A program made the translations under genes and the position numbers. From Micropterix aruncella (lineage: Eukaryota; Arthropoda; Insecta; Lepidoptera; Micropterigidae), in assembly GCA_944548615.1 (NCBI GenBank), contig OX155963.1:14696565-14760564 (forward strand): 64,000 nt of DNA. The letters run 5' to 3'. This document shows, piece after piece, positions 12,251 through 24,835 of the stretch (its first letter is position 1; each line of letters starts with the position of its first letter). The notes beneath the pieces are model-generated. The model made no database searches, had not been told where the DNA came from, and was given only the letters and a program-made list of their open reading frames with translations.

Positions 12251-12429
12251 TCGCTCCATTTTACGCGCGAAAAAGTGCCGCGCAAAAGTGACAGCTGAAT
12301 GTTTACTTCGCGAGCGAAAGAGTTGATACTGCTGGGATGGTAACGTCGGCTTTAACCGTGAATCACTGACAAGAAGACAAAGAAGGTTTTAGTAAGTCAG
12401 GATAATATTCTCGTCTACTCTGCAGGCAT

Positions 12430-12970
12430 TTAAGAAATTTTTATAATTAGTAAAAGTTGCGCTAAGGGAGTGTTGAGAGAGGGGAGGTCATTGATTGAGC
12501 TAAGAATAGAAACAGTCTCAGAGCCACCATCTAGAAATGAACTCGAGGAGCAGTTAGTGTATGAAACTGGCCTATTAACACTTTTACGGACACAGCCGAC
12601 TGTGTGATATGACACATACATATATCTCTTATAATAAAAGTACGACGTGTTACCACGCTGTACGGCAGTGAAGCTATCAGGAGAATATGTGATGCGACAC
12701 AACGTGGTTAGACGTCCAATCAAGTCGAGATTCTGTGGCTCTTCTATTGCTCTGACTTAAGTACATAGTTATTACTGGAACATGCTGCAATCACTTCTTC
12801 AGTTGATAAAGATTAGGTTTCATCGTTTGATGGGTCATATTCTGGATCAGGCACAAATTCGTCATCATCTCTGAAAGGATCTTGGCTTTCAACTACGGAT
12901 GAAACATCTCAGAAAAATTGGAATACGTCTCTCCTTTCTCCCTCAATAAGACCTCGCTTCATCTAAAATA
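12430..12970 (-). pseudogene. Degenerate unassigned coding fragment
   Basis: On the minus strand a decayed frame reads RDDDEFVPDPEYDPSNDET and, after a stop, LSTEEVIAACSS (about 12900-12780). It is interrupted by at least three stops. A different frame is open at 12723-12430 (97 codons, start MIGRLTTLC). The acidic Asp/Pro-rich segment resembles N-terminal regions of some transposon-encoded proteins, but I cannot name the family. It may instead be a pseudogenised host exon. Confidence 0.25.
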
Positions 12971-13751
12971 TTTGTTTATTACGTTAATTCCGCCCTAGTT
13001 TAAGGCATAATGTGTAACAAAATACATATACAATATATTATCATGGAAATACATACATTATACATACAATATATTATTATTCTCTATATTATTATTATCA
13101 ATATATTATATACAATATATTATTATAATATATATAATTTGAAATGTTATTTTTTTCTAAAATTTTAGTTTACTTGATTTTATTTTCCACGCATTCTTCA
13201 GTGTATTTTTTTATTTAGTATTAAGCAGTACTTAATTATACGAATCCGAGCCTACCTTAATGCGGACGTCTCGTGCGATCCAGTTAGGTTAGGTTCAATT
13301 TATCTGTAACTGTTATTATGATTTTTGTAAAATAAAGAATTTGAATTTAAATTTGAAATATATTTTAAGGAAAACAAACAACTCACGCACCCACTGAGCG
13401 ATGTAATCGGCATTACTATATGAGTTTAAATACAAGCGTCGACGTCATAGGACGTTGTGCCGCAACGTTGCATTCGTACATGTGTGTAGATTAGATGGAG
13501 GGGATAAAAACAGTATGAAATGCACAAGCGGGACCGCCAACCACGATTTGGCGGCACTGGTATACAAACTCTTTATCAATTGTACAATAGAGGCGACGTG
13601 ATAACACGCTCTAATGCAAAACTGGAAAATCCGGACGGCGTTATATGGAATTCCGTCGCAGCAAAATGACGTGATATGACGCCGAAGAATATGGCGGTTG
13701 TTTGACATTATTAATATGATACAAACGAAGTTACCGCTTAAAGTTTACAGT

Positions 13752-13845
13752 ACAACAGCGGTTGAAACATTGCCGAAATATCGGGTGCTACCAACTTCAC
13801 GTTAAAATTCGTTTTGATCTTATCTATAGTGATATAAGGTTCTGT
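13752..13845 (+). repeat. Family G MITE, single arm
   Basis: It matches one terminal inverted repeat of the family G element at 28170-28382: a GTTG-AACATTGCCGAAA-like block, then an AACTTCACG-TAAA-TTCGTTTT block and ATCTTATCTATA. Only one arm is present. Related single arms lie at about 16660-16715 and 56292-56375. Confidence 0.55.
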
Positions 13846-14264
13846 CCGTCAAAGTGTTAAGCCCTATTTTTCCTTCAAAGCCCGCACACTTTACATTTCT
13901 CTCTATCTAAGCCCTTTTGACACATTGTAGTGACATATTCGTATTCAAAACGTATCTCCCATCTAGTTGCCATCGAAGTAATAAAAAAGGATTCCTTTAC
14001 TCTTTCTCCCGTCGCGGTCGAATATTAGTGTTGTAAAATATGTGCCGTCGCCATAGGAGCGACGATTGTAAACGAGTCAACAGAGTTGCAATTTGCTGGG
14101 CGGCGGGATTTTTATGTTCCCGCCCGCTACCGTTCTGTCGGAACATGAAACATGTATTCCGTATCTATGGCCGACAGCTTGCGGCCGCGGCGTAGCCGAA
14201 CTGAACCGAATAACCAAATTTCATAGCCACTGCAATAAAAAAGTTGTTTTATTGCAGAATATGC

Positions 14265-14889
14265 TAGTTAGATACCTTACTGAGGGTTTATACTTGTTAG
14301 CAAATGGTTTCGTGCAGCTTGGGCCATAGATGCATTTTATTATCGGATCGGCCCAACTCCTATTCAGAAGCCTCATCGTTGGGAAGGCTACCCCGAGTAA
14401 GACTCTCGCGTCACAGGTCTCACGGCTGGTGAATCGGTTTATTCTGGTGGGATTGCCTCCCGGCGCTACTGGACAGTTTGAGCACCGTTCGGCAACGCTA
14501 ATCGGTTGTGCACTCTGACTAGTTGCTGAAGGAGTTTGAAGACTCTGCAAATATACTGTCTCCTAAGCAGCGGGGCTGGATGTTGACATGTTGTCAACCA
14601 CTATTGAAATGACCATTAGGCTACCTGATCCTGAATTCAGAGTCAGGCAAAAGATGCATTTGGTCCGCGATAGATTCAATCTGAATCGCCGCTGAACGGT
14701 GGTAAAGTTCGGCAGGTAAAGATCGCGCAAGTGACTTCAGACTCGTAACCAGTCGGGAGGTTGGAGGTATCCTGATGGTTAAATCCAGACAAAGATATTA
14801 TTCCGAAACTGGTAGTTAGGGGGCGAGGCTGCCCGCTGGATATTATTCCCGGTGCCTCGTTGTAAGGCGTTGGTCTCTGACGGGCTCGT
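14265..14889 (-). repeat. Repeat family B, copy 2
   Basis: Its distal part matches 9590-9830. Its proximal part keeps family A landmarks in diverged form: a TCGTAACCAGTCGGGAGG block near 14745, a CTACCTGATCCTGAATTC block, and AAGGCGTTGGTCTCTGACGG near 14865. This links families A and B. It stops where the duplicated block D begins. Confidence 0.55.
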
Positions 14890-15365
14890 GGAATTCAAAA
14901 TATTTCCCGATTTTAATGCTACCAAGAAGCATCAGGAAATATATAACTACATATGAAAGTGATCGCGGACGCTTTTCTGCCTCCCCCCCCCCCCCCCAAG
15001 GACACGTAGACGTAACGTCGGTGGAAATTGGTATACATAGGTATTTGAGCGGGATATATCACTGACAACGCCTTTTTAACACGCTTTTATTAGGTCGACC
15101 TGTATGTAACTATGTAATGGAATCTAAGATAACTAATTTAACCATCTTCCAAGGATCGTAGTGTCATGAAAATTGGCAGCTGTGTGCAGTTCTGATGACA
15201 ATAGAATAATATGGTACTGTCGAACTGATCTGATGATGGAGTCGGAAGATAGGCACTGGCCTTACATGATGGAATATCGTATCATAGCCGTGTGTATGTG
15301 AATATCGCATCATAGCCCAAAAGCGTGTTTTTAGTGTTTTTTTAAACTATTAATTTATTAATACC
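14890..15365 (+). repeat. Duplicated block D, copy 1
   Basis: It aligns with 15450-16560. Landmarks are TTCAAAATATTTCCCGAT, a poly-C run (14982-14998), GACGTAACGTCGGTGG, TAGGTCGACCTGTATGTAAC, CTTCCAAGGATCGTAG and AAGCGTGTTTTTAGTG. The TTAA at 14907-14910 is the empty equivalent of the MITE insertion site in copy 2. Confidence 0.7.
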
Positions 15366-15449
15366 ACTAGTAGCTTATAAATTATGAGGATCTTGAGGTG
15401 AAATCGTCAAATAAACATCAGAATGAGAACCACCTTACAATAGACTACA

Positions 15450-16560
15450 AAAAAATATTCAAAACATTTCCCGATCTTAACCCCTCAAATGAATGGCGAT
15501 TAGCTCGGGTTGCCTACGGCAAAATGTTTATAAATTTATATTTACATTTACATAGAGCGGGGTTTACTATAGAGCTATAGCATTACTATAGAGCGGATTA
15601 CTATAAAGCGGCGCACATTTACATTTATATTTACATTTATATAAATTTATATACATTTTGTATACATTTTGCCTTAAGGGACGCCTCACATTTGAGGGGT
15701 TAATAGTAAAAAAGAAACATCGGAAAATATGTAACTACGTGTGAAATATCGCAATTTCAGCGTGTAGCGAAGTCCGTTCAATAACTGTTCTGCGAAATAC
15801 TTTCAGTTACATAGTTGGAAGTGATCGCGGTCGCTTCTCGGTCCACCCACATTTTCACCTTCGCCAGCTGCCCCCCCCCCCCCCCAGTAAACGTAGACGT
15901 AACGTCGGTGGGCGTTTTAAAATTGTACGGCGTCCGTAACGGTCGGGTGGCTAACCGAGCTTTCAGGACCGCCACTGGCTTTTCATGAAACGTTTCAGCG
16001 CAGCTCACCTTTGATATTGAAACTGCACGGTACGTGAGCCGTCCCCGCGATACGTGATTTATTATATAAAATAATATAACTGTATTGAGTATTATTTTAT
16101 TTTGCCGCAATAGAGAATTGACTAAGTGAACGTTCGCTTTTTTTAACACGTTTTATTAGGTCGACCTGTATGTAACTAACTACGTAATGGAATCTGAATC
16201 TAAGGTAACTAATTTAACCATCTTCCAAGGATCGTAGCGTCATGAAAATTGGCAGTTGTATGTAGTTCTGATGACAATACAATACTATGGTACTGTCGAA
16301 CTGATCTGGCGACGGAGTCGGAAGATATGAACTGGAATTTCATGATGGAACATCGTATCATAGCTGTGTTTGGACTTGTGAAAAAAGTCTTGGAATGAAC
16401 TTTGACCACGATTAGGTTTCAAGGTCTGATGATGAAGCCGGAAGATAGGCACTGGCATTCCATGATGGAATATCGTATCACAGCCGTGTGTATGTGAATA
16501 TCGTATCATAGCCCAAAAGCGTCTTTTTAGTGTTTTTTTTTCAAACTAATAATTTATTTT
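15450..16560 (+). repeat. Duplicated block D, copy 2, expanded
   Basis: It has the same landmark order as 14890-15365. It is longer because of a TTAA-flanked MITE (15481-15699), extra sequence at 15920-16140, and a duplicated sub-block of about 130 bp (GAGTCGGAAGATA at about 16315 and GAAGCCGGAAGATAGG at about 16434). It has a poly-C run at about 15870-15886. The small open frames at 16209-16509 lie inside this repeat and are not genes. Confidence 0.7.
15481..15699. mobile_element. TTAA-flanked MITE (piggyBac-like)
   Basis: The element is bounded by TTAA on both sides (15477-15480 and 15700-15703). The ends are inverted repeats: CCCCTCAAATG at the left and CATTTGAGGGG at the right, with a further GGCAAAATGT-ATA block repeated inversely inside. 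The interior is AT-rich with CATTTATA repeats. It has no coding capacity. A TTAA duplication with C-rich termini is the known hallmark of piggyBac-superfamily elements. The related block at 14890 lacks the insert, which supports the boundaries. Confidence 0.85.
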
Positions 16561-17072
16561 ATTCACATTGTATCAATTGCTGACAGGTTTACCTCTGTTA
16601 ACATCCAGTGCTTTAAAATTACGTTGTTCCTATCTAAATAATTCCCTGACGAAACATCACCGAAATGGTGGCTGCTTCAAACTTCACGCGGTAAATTAGT
16701 TTTATCATAATGTCAAGCAACCGCGGTAGTCTTCGATTTCATACAACTTGAAGAGTAGGGTAGTTTTTGTTATAACAAGATTGTTATAAATCCGGCAAAT
16801 TTTTGCACCCACCGTAATTAAAATTATTAAAAATCTTAGTGGAGTGTGTAATTTTGAAGTACGTAATTAGGTTCTTTTACATCTGCTAGACATAGCCCGA
16901 CAATCCCGCAAGCCGCTGCATAGTTGTTGCAATTTGTTGATTTCTATTTTGTTAAAGTTCATTAATTATACCTAATTAAATTACGTCGTTCTACACTGTA
17001 TTCTGATGAATTTTCAGCTTTTCCAAAACATTTTGACTATAAAGTATCAAAGCGCTAGATACAGGCTAAGTA

Positions 17073-18314
17073 GCCCAGTCAAATAAGGAATTTTAGGAGA
17101 AATAATTGGTAATAGCTTGAAATTCGGCACAGATGTTCTTTGATGCGTACTGTTAAACATACTAAAAGCCCCCTACTCTATCTGTTGAGCTCGAACCGCC
17201 ATCTTGGAAAAATGGCGCATTGGTGCAGTTTTTCGCTTATATCTCGCTAACTTTAGCGATTTTGGAATTATGCTTCATGTAAAAAATATAGCTTATAAAA
17301 TTCTCTACAAAAAGTGTTATGTTAATTTTTACATATCATATATGAATAATATGAAAACTGCCTAGTCAACCGACAACTGACAATCAAGCCATGTAAAATT
17401 ATGCAAGTAAAACAACTCATACAAGGGGGCGTTGTCCGTACGCTACCACTACATATATTCTCGGGCGTCTCGGTGCTAGCCAGTCAGGGCTGTCGCGCTA
17501 CAGCTACGTATACAAAAGTGGAATGTTTTCTGTACAGGCTATAAGGCAACCTATCAAAAATACACTGTTGGGAAAAATTTAGTCGACTAACGATTGACGA
17601 TTGAATACGTTAATTGACGACTAACGACTGCGTTTTGCGGTTTTCGTCGGTCCGTCTGGTCCGTCCGGTCCGTCTGGTCCTTCCGGTTCGCCCGGTCAGT
17701 CCGGTCAGTCCGGTACGTCTGGTAAGTCCGATCCGTCAGGTCCGTCCGGTTGAATAATTTTTGGATATAACCAATTATTTTGTATTTTTTTCTACGAATA
17801 GATATTTTTATCGTCCAAAAATGAATTCGTCATAATTGAGTTATCCGAAAGTGATATCCCACTTTCCCTAATACCTATAGTTTGGGAGATATAGGGCTCA
17901 AAGTGAAACGCCACAGCATCAAACTTCCCCCCCCCCCCCCCACTCCACTCGATACCCGCGCGGTGGACACGGATAGCCCCCGGGTTAAATCCACTCAGAA
18001 ATATCTAATGTCAGTTGACTAGGCTAATTTCATATTATTCATATATGATATGTAAAAATCAAAATAACGCTTTTTGTAAAGAATTTTATAAGCTATATTT
18101 TTTACATGCAGCATAATTCTGATATCGCCAAAGTTAGCGAGATATAAGCGAAAACCTGAACCGGGGCACCTTTTTTCCAAGATGGTGGCTCGAGCTCAAC
18201 AGATAGAGTAGGGGACTTTTAGTATGTTTAACAGTACGAATCAAAGAACTTCTATGCTATATTTCAACCAATTATTTCCGTCAAATGTCGAAATTTGTTC
18301 CTATTTGACTGGGC
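17073..18314. mobile_element. Long terminal-inverted-repeat element
   Basis: The left arm 17073-17370 and the right arm 18014-18314 are imperfect inverted copies of about 300 bp. They start GCCCAGTCAAATA and share CTACTCTATCTGTTGAGCTC, ATATCTCGCTAACTTT and CATATATGAATAATATGA. TA flanks both ends (17071-17072, 18315-18316), consistent with a TA target duplication as in Tc1/mariner or pogo elements. GCGCTAG-TAC-like sequences also occur just outside both ends, so a longer duplication is possible. The 643-bp centre has no transposase, so the element is non-autonomous. The centre carries a 9-bp minisatellite and a poly-C run (about 17926-17941). Confidence 0.8.
17649..17750. repeat. 9-bp minisatellite, unit GGTCCGTCY
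   Basis: About eleven tandem 9-bp units with consensus GGTCCGTCC or GGTCCGTCT and a few variants (GGTCAGTCC, GGTAAGTCC). On the plus strand it reads as Gly-Pro-Ser-like triplets in one frame and ends at TGA. It sits inside the long-TIR element and is not coding. Confidence 0.85.
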
Positions 18315-18319
18315 TAACG

Positions 18320-20340
18320 CGCTAGGTACTTCTAATTCAGTTACCAGTTAATAGACTGTCATAGTGCATTAAGCGTAAAAACAGAGACACTGTCGTAGCA
18401 TCGCCTAAAACTCCTCCGGGCCAAGTTGTCCCAGAGTGACGTATACCAACCATGACATCTACGGCTGAAATGCATTTTAAGGTGCGCGAAGATGTCGCAC
18501 GCTGTTTGATCTACCCGCCGTGTTTGCCGGGAGCGGCGAACTGTCGGCAACTTTCCTCTCCTCTCGCTATAATTTATCTCCGCCTCGGAAAGCGTAATTA
18601 TTAAACGTAACCTAGTTCGCTAGAGTTAGCGCGCCTTAATAATCAGAATAGTCGTAGTATGAGAATCCGTAATGAGATATTCTTGCTATAGAATTTAGAA
18701 CATTAGCTAGTTAGACCAGAAGATTGTAATTATTAAAAGGCCCTTCCCAACTTCGTGTCTCAACAGTTATAACAAGCGTAATAATATTTTATGGATGACC
18801 TAGATAAAAGAGAACTGAAGGGAAGAACCACGAAGAACTTATGATGGAGAAGCGAGATAGACTGTAGTGCAGTCACATAGACTGAGAAATATATTTGAAT
18901 TCTTATTACACTACCATTTTGTTAAAACGGTTTTATACAGAGTAATGATTTTCCAATCGTAATTTTGTTGAATTACAAGGAATTTTGTTGTAACTGTTTT
19001 ACTCGATTATATGTATCAATATGTTCCTTACGGTTATTACGGAAGTAACAGTATACTGTAACTTCAACATGTTTAATGTGCTAAATTACGACCTTACGTA
19101 TGAAATCACATGCTGTTATGTTAGAAGCGAGAACTCGAAATCGCGAAGTAATGAAATAACATTACGTATCATTAGGCCATCGCTTCGGAAAGAGACGGCA
19201 ATATTGAAATGTTGAAATACCATTCTAGGTTGTTGCGAGCTACGTAAGTATGGATACATCTACAAATAATACTGTTTCATTCAGACACTAGTATGTACAT
19301 AAGTACATTAAAATATGTATGTTACTTCATTGCGGCAATATATATTCTAATTCTGTAAGTATAATTGCTACATTACAGCAAAGGGCAGTATCATTACTGG
19401 AATAGTTCAATAACATGGTCGTAATATGGTTAATACCTTTACGCCAACAGTATTACGCGTCATGTTAATTCATACTTATGAACCACAGTCTATGTAATAT
19501 ACGTAATCCCTGTTAAATCATGCTTATTTCCATGTATTACAGCGGTATAATATTCTTACTGTATGAACACACCTGGTGTGTTCTAAAAATATTATCCCTA
19601 TTTAATTCCACTAATTCTATTCTGCTATGTTTCATTCTATCCTGCTATTTTCCCCTCCAGTTAGTGCGTACCTGAGTAAATTGTTTATTACCGCATGATC
19701 TATATTTAGAGTAGAAATTTAGTTAAAATTGCTTTCGTTTTCACTACACATAACGTGATTGCTCGTTCTGTCCGTGACCGAAAAAAATGTGATAAATCCT
19801 ATTTACGATTGACGTGTACTTCGGGGTAGCATCATCGCACCTACACTAGCGTCTGGGGTATCTAGCCATCAGCAGATTAGCCAAAGTATACCACGAATAG
19901 GCGCTGTTTCAAGGTTCACCTTTTCTAATTCCTGGCTTTATCAGCACTTTGCGGTTGAGTTCTTACTAGCCCTCACTAAAATATACTGTCCGCTGATTTT
20001 TTTATTTTATTTATTTATTTCAAACCAGTTGATAGGAGTTCCTACACTTGGTTAAGTCAAAAGTAATGAAAATAACAAGTATAATATTTAAATAAATACC
20101 TATTAAGGTATAACATATGAACGTCAGTATTGCAAGGTATGAACGTTGAACATCCAAGCGCAGATTTTCTAGGTTATATATGTAGAGGAAACAACATTTT
20201 CCAATATTTTCAATCAAAATTCTTAAGTAATTTCGTAAAATTTTCTATCTAATTTTCTATATAATCCTAAGTACTAAATAATCAAATAAATATTGGATAA
20301 TTTCCCAAATTATCATACGGGAAGATATTTTAAAGAAAAA
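18320..20340. other. AT-rich spacer
   Basis: No gene, RNA gene or clear element terminus is seen. A GC-richer patch near 18420-18560 has a 63-codon minus-strand open frame without a motif. ATTTATTTATTTATTT-like runs near 20005-20020 may be a retroposon tail. Confidence 0.45.
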
Positions 20341-20349
20341 ACACAAATA

Positions 20350-20680
20350 CAAAGAAAGCAGTAATAATAATTGTTGTCAATAGCCAATAGTTTGAAGAAG
20401 AAAAAAACGCAATTGTAAAATAGTCAATAATAGAAAGAATAAGGAATAATAATAGTCAAGTAGGTCAATAGAGCTGCGAAAAATTGATGTTGTCGAAATC
20501 CTCAATGCTATAAATGGGGTTTTTAGTCAAAATACCATGTACCTTTTTCTTAAAGTGAACCTCCCCAAGGCCCCTGATGTGTAATGGAAGTTTGTTGTAG
20601 AATAAGTAAGATTGGCAGAGAAAGCTATTCCGAACCTTACTCATTACGAACGAACGAACATAGTGACATATATACTAGAC
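20350..20680 (-). pseudogene. LINE ORF2 C-terminal fragment
   Basis: The minus strand reads, from about 20675, SKVRNSFLCQSYLFYNKLP and LHIRGLGEV, then a basic stretch and IYSIEDFDNINFSQLY before TGA at about 20469. The pattern R-SF--Q---FYN-LP--IR is typical of the extreme C-terminus of insect non-LTR retrotransposon ORF2. No palm or endonuclease domain is upstream, so this is a 5'-truncated copy. The AT-rich sequence to about 20350 is probably its 3' UTR. The clade is not resolved. Confidence 0.6.
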
Positions 20681-20689
20681 TTGTGCCAT

Positions 20690-22385
20690 AAATACTACCA
20701 TAAATATTAAATGCCTATCAATATATTATACCGTTAATTTTATTTACCAAATTTGACACTTTTAATTAAATATAAAATGTTTAAACTTGTTTTTGAGCAA
20801 AAAAACTAAGCTACGAAAAATTTTAATCAATACGTTTCATTTCAATTTAGTAAAAATCAATTAGCGACACGAAATTTTGTAAATTTATAGTAATGAGCCT
20901 TTCTTCTCTTTCTCAATCTTGTCTTGGACATTATCGGCACAAACAAACTGCAATAATAATCAGTCTCAGACAGTCTAGTTTTTATGGGTACATACCTACA
21001 TATATAAACCCCATTACATATATTTGAATTCCATATAATCTTAAAATCTGTTGAAAAAAGTCTCAAAATTTATGCGGGTTGGTCCACGTTCACGACCGCA
21101 AGGGCCGTATTTCACGGAAGCAATTATCGAGATGCTTCTAACAATTTTCTACGTGAATTACTGAAATGTCTGGGCCACAATAAGTCGCCTTTTGCTCTAC
21201 GCGAGCCAAAGACCCAACGCAGGATACGCTATTCGCTGTAAAAGCATAAAGGCTTTGAGTTATATAATCAGAAGATAGTAGGATATTATACAATATCTTT
21301 AGTTTGTTAAAAGTTTTGTAAAAAAAAGTCAAAGCAATTCTATTTCCGATCTTTTTTTTTCTATTTATTTTGATCAGTCAAGAAATCAATAAATTCACAA
21401 TGTATTTATATATTTTTTTAACAAAATATGTCATTCTATTCCATTATGTTGAACAAACATTAAAGGGCCCTATTGAAGGTACCTACTGTATTTTAATTTA
21501 AGTTTCTATTTTAATTTCAATTTTAGTACTCCTAATTAATTTAAATTACTTTTATGATCCGACTAATAAAATCCGTTAAGCGCTTAGTGTAAAAGGAGAA
21601 CTTGTCCCTAAATGTAAGTTATAATAAATTTTTCGAATATTAACATCTAATTATTCAGAGTCTCATTAATTGTTTCAATGCATGTGATTTTGTGCCTGTT
21701 TGATCACATGAAGGGCACTGTTATATTAGTAGGTATATGTAACGTTAAGTTTCTCAATGATCTTCCTATCTAGAAAGACCAATTGTGGTTTTCAAAATTT
21801 CACGCTATATCTATCCGACTTTCACAGTGAATGTTTAATTCCTTTATTAAAATTGTAAAGTTTTTTTTTTGTTATGGGCATTAGGTATGCTATGTTATTG
21901 TTATGGGCAAACAGTATACGGTATGCGCGGGTCATACAGTATACGGTAGACTCAAATGTATCATCAATAAATAGATAGTTGTAACGCTAGGGGATTCCAA
22001 AACACTGACACATTGGTTTTGTTTTTGTGTTGGCTCATCTGACTAGTATCACATCGCCCCACAATTATTCGCCTGTTACCGTGCCGTATCGGTGGCACAT
22101 CAGGGCAGATCAACAACATAAATGAGCAGTCATTCCGCACTGCCGAAATGGAGATTTTCAGTATTATTCGATTATTAATATTGTCATTTATATTAGATTA
22201 GATGGACTAAAAATATTCCTACCATGCAACCAAACATTTGCAACCACTCACATTAGAGTGCATTCATACACTATTCACATATCATGGTCAGTCGGCAGTT
22301 CTGAGAGAAGAAGCGGTATTGGGTCGCTCGTAGCAGGTCGGAATGGTTTAAATATTAATACAAAATTTTAATGCAATTTTTTAAT
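20690..22385. other. AT-rich spacer
   Basis: There is nothing I can name. A small local repeat (CAGTATACGGTA at about 21911 and 21938) is the only structure seen. Confidence 0.45.
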
Positions 22386-22387
22386 AA

Positions 22388-22903
22388 GTGCAGCAGCCAT
22401 GTCATGGTGTAACTTAGAACTGGCTTTCATAATTTAACGCATATATAAATTTTCGTGTCTGTGCTGTTGAACGTCGAGGAGTCCCCTCGTCGGGTGCCAA
22501 CCCTAGGTGCAGCAGCAGCTTAGAACGGGCTATCATAACTGAATGCGTATATTAAATATCGTGTCTGTGCTGTTGACAGTTGAGGAGTCCCCTCGTCGGG
22601 AGCCGACCCTGGATGTAGAATCAGGTCATGCTTACCATAAAAAGAAGCGTTGTCATCGGAACTCAACCAACATGTAAATTTTCGACTTGATAAGATAATA
22701 TTCGAGGAGTTCCCTTAATTCCTCATGGATCCTACTATCAGAACAGGATTTCAATAAAAATGGGACCAATCTGGAAATATGTTCTTTCAAATAAAAAATG
22801 AAGATTATATATCGTTTCATAAATGACGGAGTTTTTGAGGTCGCAAACATAAAAAAGGATACAATCGAATTGATAACCTCCTCCATTTTTGAAGTCAGTT
22901 AAA
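22388..22903 (+). repeat. Dispersed repeat family F, copy 1 (two subunits)
   Basis: The 5' half is a tandem of subunits of about 119 bp starting GTGCAGCAGC (22388, 22507). Each has a TCGTGTCTGTGCTGTTGA block and GAGGAGTCCCCTCGTCGGG. The 3' half is single copy: GGTCATGCTTACCATAAAAA, CATCGGAACTCAACCAACAT, GATAACCTCCTCCATTTTTG, ending GAAGTCAGTTAAA. Copies are at 50703, 59240 and, reversed, 62428. No open frame is conserved. Confidence 0.8.
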
Positions 22904-22909
22904 TAATAA

Positions 22910-24355
22910 TGCCAACTGTGATTCCGTTAGGCGTGCAATGTTGTGTTAAATAATACGCCCCAGGATTAATTGGCTGCGGGGGAAGAACTTATCAGAAAAA
23001 AATGCCGTTCGTCTGTTTTGCAATTTTTTAAACCTAGGTAGACAAAGTGATCTCAGACATTAAAACTACTCTGATATACGATGGTTAGATTCTACCCTAA
23101 TCCCCCTAACTGGAGCATTACATTGTGTCTATATATGTACGAGTAAATACATCCTACCGACGTTTTACTACTATGCGGAATAAACTTTACAGGCGTTAAC
23201 ATTTTTTAATGACTTCCTCCCCTTTAAGGCTGGCCCGAATGCTTACAAATCCGCCAGTAATCATCCTAAAACTGTTCTCAAAGAACGCGGTCGCAGATTA
23301 AATCGACGCTTTTCCCACTAATGAAAGTTGTGAGGCGAAGGGCGAGAGAGCGAGGTGCGAGAAATTCCTACTGCTCTGCAGTATTCCCTTTCGGGCGGAC
23401 CGCCTTATCGCGCGTGGATCCGAACATCCTGCAGCCGCATAGTGGGCTTCCGCTATTTTCATTGAAACGTACCATTTTTATTAATTATTATTATTTATAC
23501 TAATTTAATAACACTAATTTACAATACAGCGCTATGATTTAAACATGAAAACGTGCAGAACAAAGTAAGTAAAATCCATGGTAATTTGCAAATAAATACT
23601 TAAAATGTGAAAGATGAGCTTCAACAATGCTGTTCCCCAATAACTCTAAACCAAAAAGTTGCACATTATTTTCAACTTTATTTTCAACAAGTTTTTTATA
23701 GATTAATCTTCTGCAATCAAAAGTCCCCTAAAACGCAAAACAATTTTTTTTAGTTAAAACTTTAATTACATCTTTTATTTTTTAATTTTGTTGATAAAAT
23801 TGCATCTAGTTTCACTTATTTTCATGTGCACTATATGAAGACTCACATTGTTTTATATTATGACTTCTCCCCAAATTTCATAGGGCAAAGAGAGACAAGG
23901 AGTTTTTAACTGGCTGAGTATCCGCTGACAGTCAATGAATATCCAAAACAGAAATTATATAATAAGAATTTAAACGCTGGAAATAAGCATGAATGTGAAA
24001 GAAAAGTTATATTCATTATCAGACAATTAAATTAGATTTAACTACAGATTTATGTATTTAAATTCTTCTTTAAGATGAAAAGTTGATCATTTTTGCTTAT
24101 TAGTACCTACCTAAAATTATCATCCTAAAACCTTCTAAAAACGTTAGCATCATTTCCAATAGATCTCAACCGATTGAAAGCAACAAAAGAGAACGAGCCC
24201 ACTATGCGCTTTCGCGGTAGCCGCACGAGACGCAGGAAGTTCGGCAAGACCGCACAACGAATGTTCTCATTCTAGTCCTCGCACCCGTTGATCAAAATCT
24301 CTCACATTTAATTTTATCGCTGAAGTAATCTCCCGCCTCAGAATTAACTACGATT
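22910..24355. other. AT-rich spacer
   Basis: A GC-richer patch at about 23320-23430 holds a 60-codon plus-strand open frame without a motif. I see no gene or element terminus. Confidence 0.45.
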
Positions 24356-24359
24356 AGAG

Positions 24360-24835
24360 ATTAAGAGGAATATAGCCGACGAGATACGCGAACACGCGCC
24401 AGGAAATCTGAAGGTTTCATACTACATCCGAGGGAATACCTCAGGAGGAACTGGGCCGTTGGTGCACCATCCGGTTTGCTAGATGTTGAATGCTCAGCTG
24501 GCAAATAACCAGATGGGTCTGGAGACGTACGTTTCTTATAACAGTGAATCGATCCGTCGGCCACCCTATCTCGAGTAACCATGGCGGCAAAGGGCGTCGC
24601 AGTCTGCAAAATATTCGAACTGAATAACCACGTCAGTCACATTCCAGTGCCTCGGGGTAAGGCGTCAGCTTCTCACAGGCATGTTGGCAGAGCAAAACTA
24701 TGGACTGTGTTGTCCCTGAGTCACTGAGTCACCTCACGGCTGAAAAAACGATCTATATCGTTATAACAGTCTGAGGTGTCGGGTTCGCCAGTTGCAGATG
24801 ACAGCTCCAAACTACATATATGCGACAAATAGTAA
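24360..24835 (-). repeat. Family A, diverged copy 4
   Basis: Read on the minus strand it opens with a GTCATCTGCAACTGGCGAAC block, then a TAACGATATAGATCGTT palindrome-like block where family A has AACGATTAGTCGTT, then GACAACACAGTCCA and CATGCCTGTGAGAAGC. A CGAGATAGGGTGGCCGACGG segment follows. The order matches family A, with high divergence. Confidence 0.5.

Noticed and set aside
13286..13305. GTTAGGTTAGGTT as telomeric (TTAGG)n
   Set aside because: Only two units, so chance is sufficient and no array exists.
17649..17750. Collagen-like Gly-Pro-Ser translation
   Set aside because: A 9-bp minisatellite inside a TIR element, in a short open stretch without a start context or exon signals.
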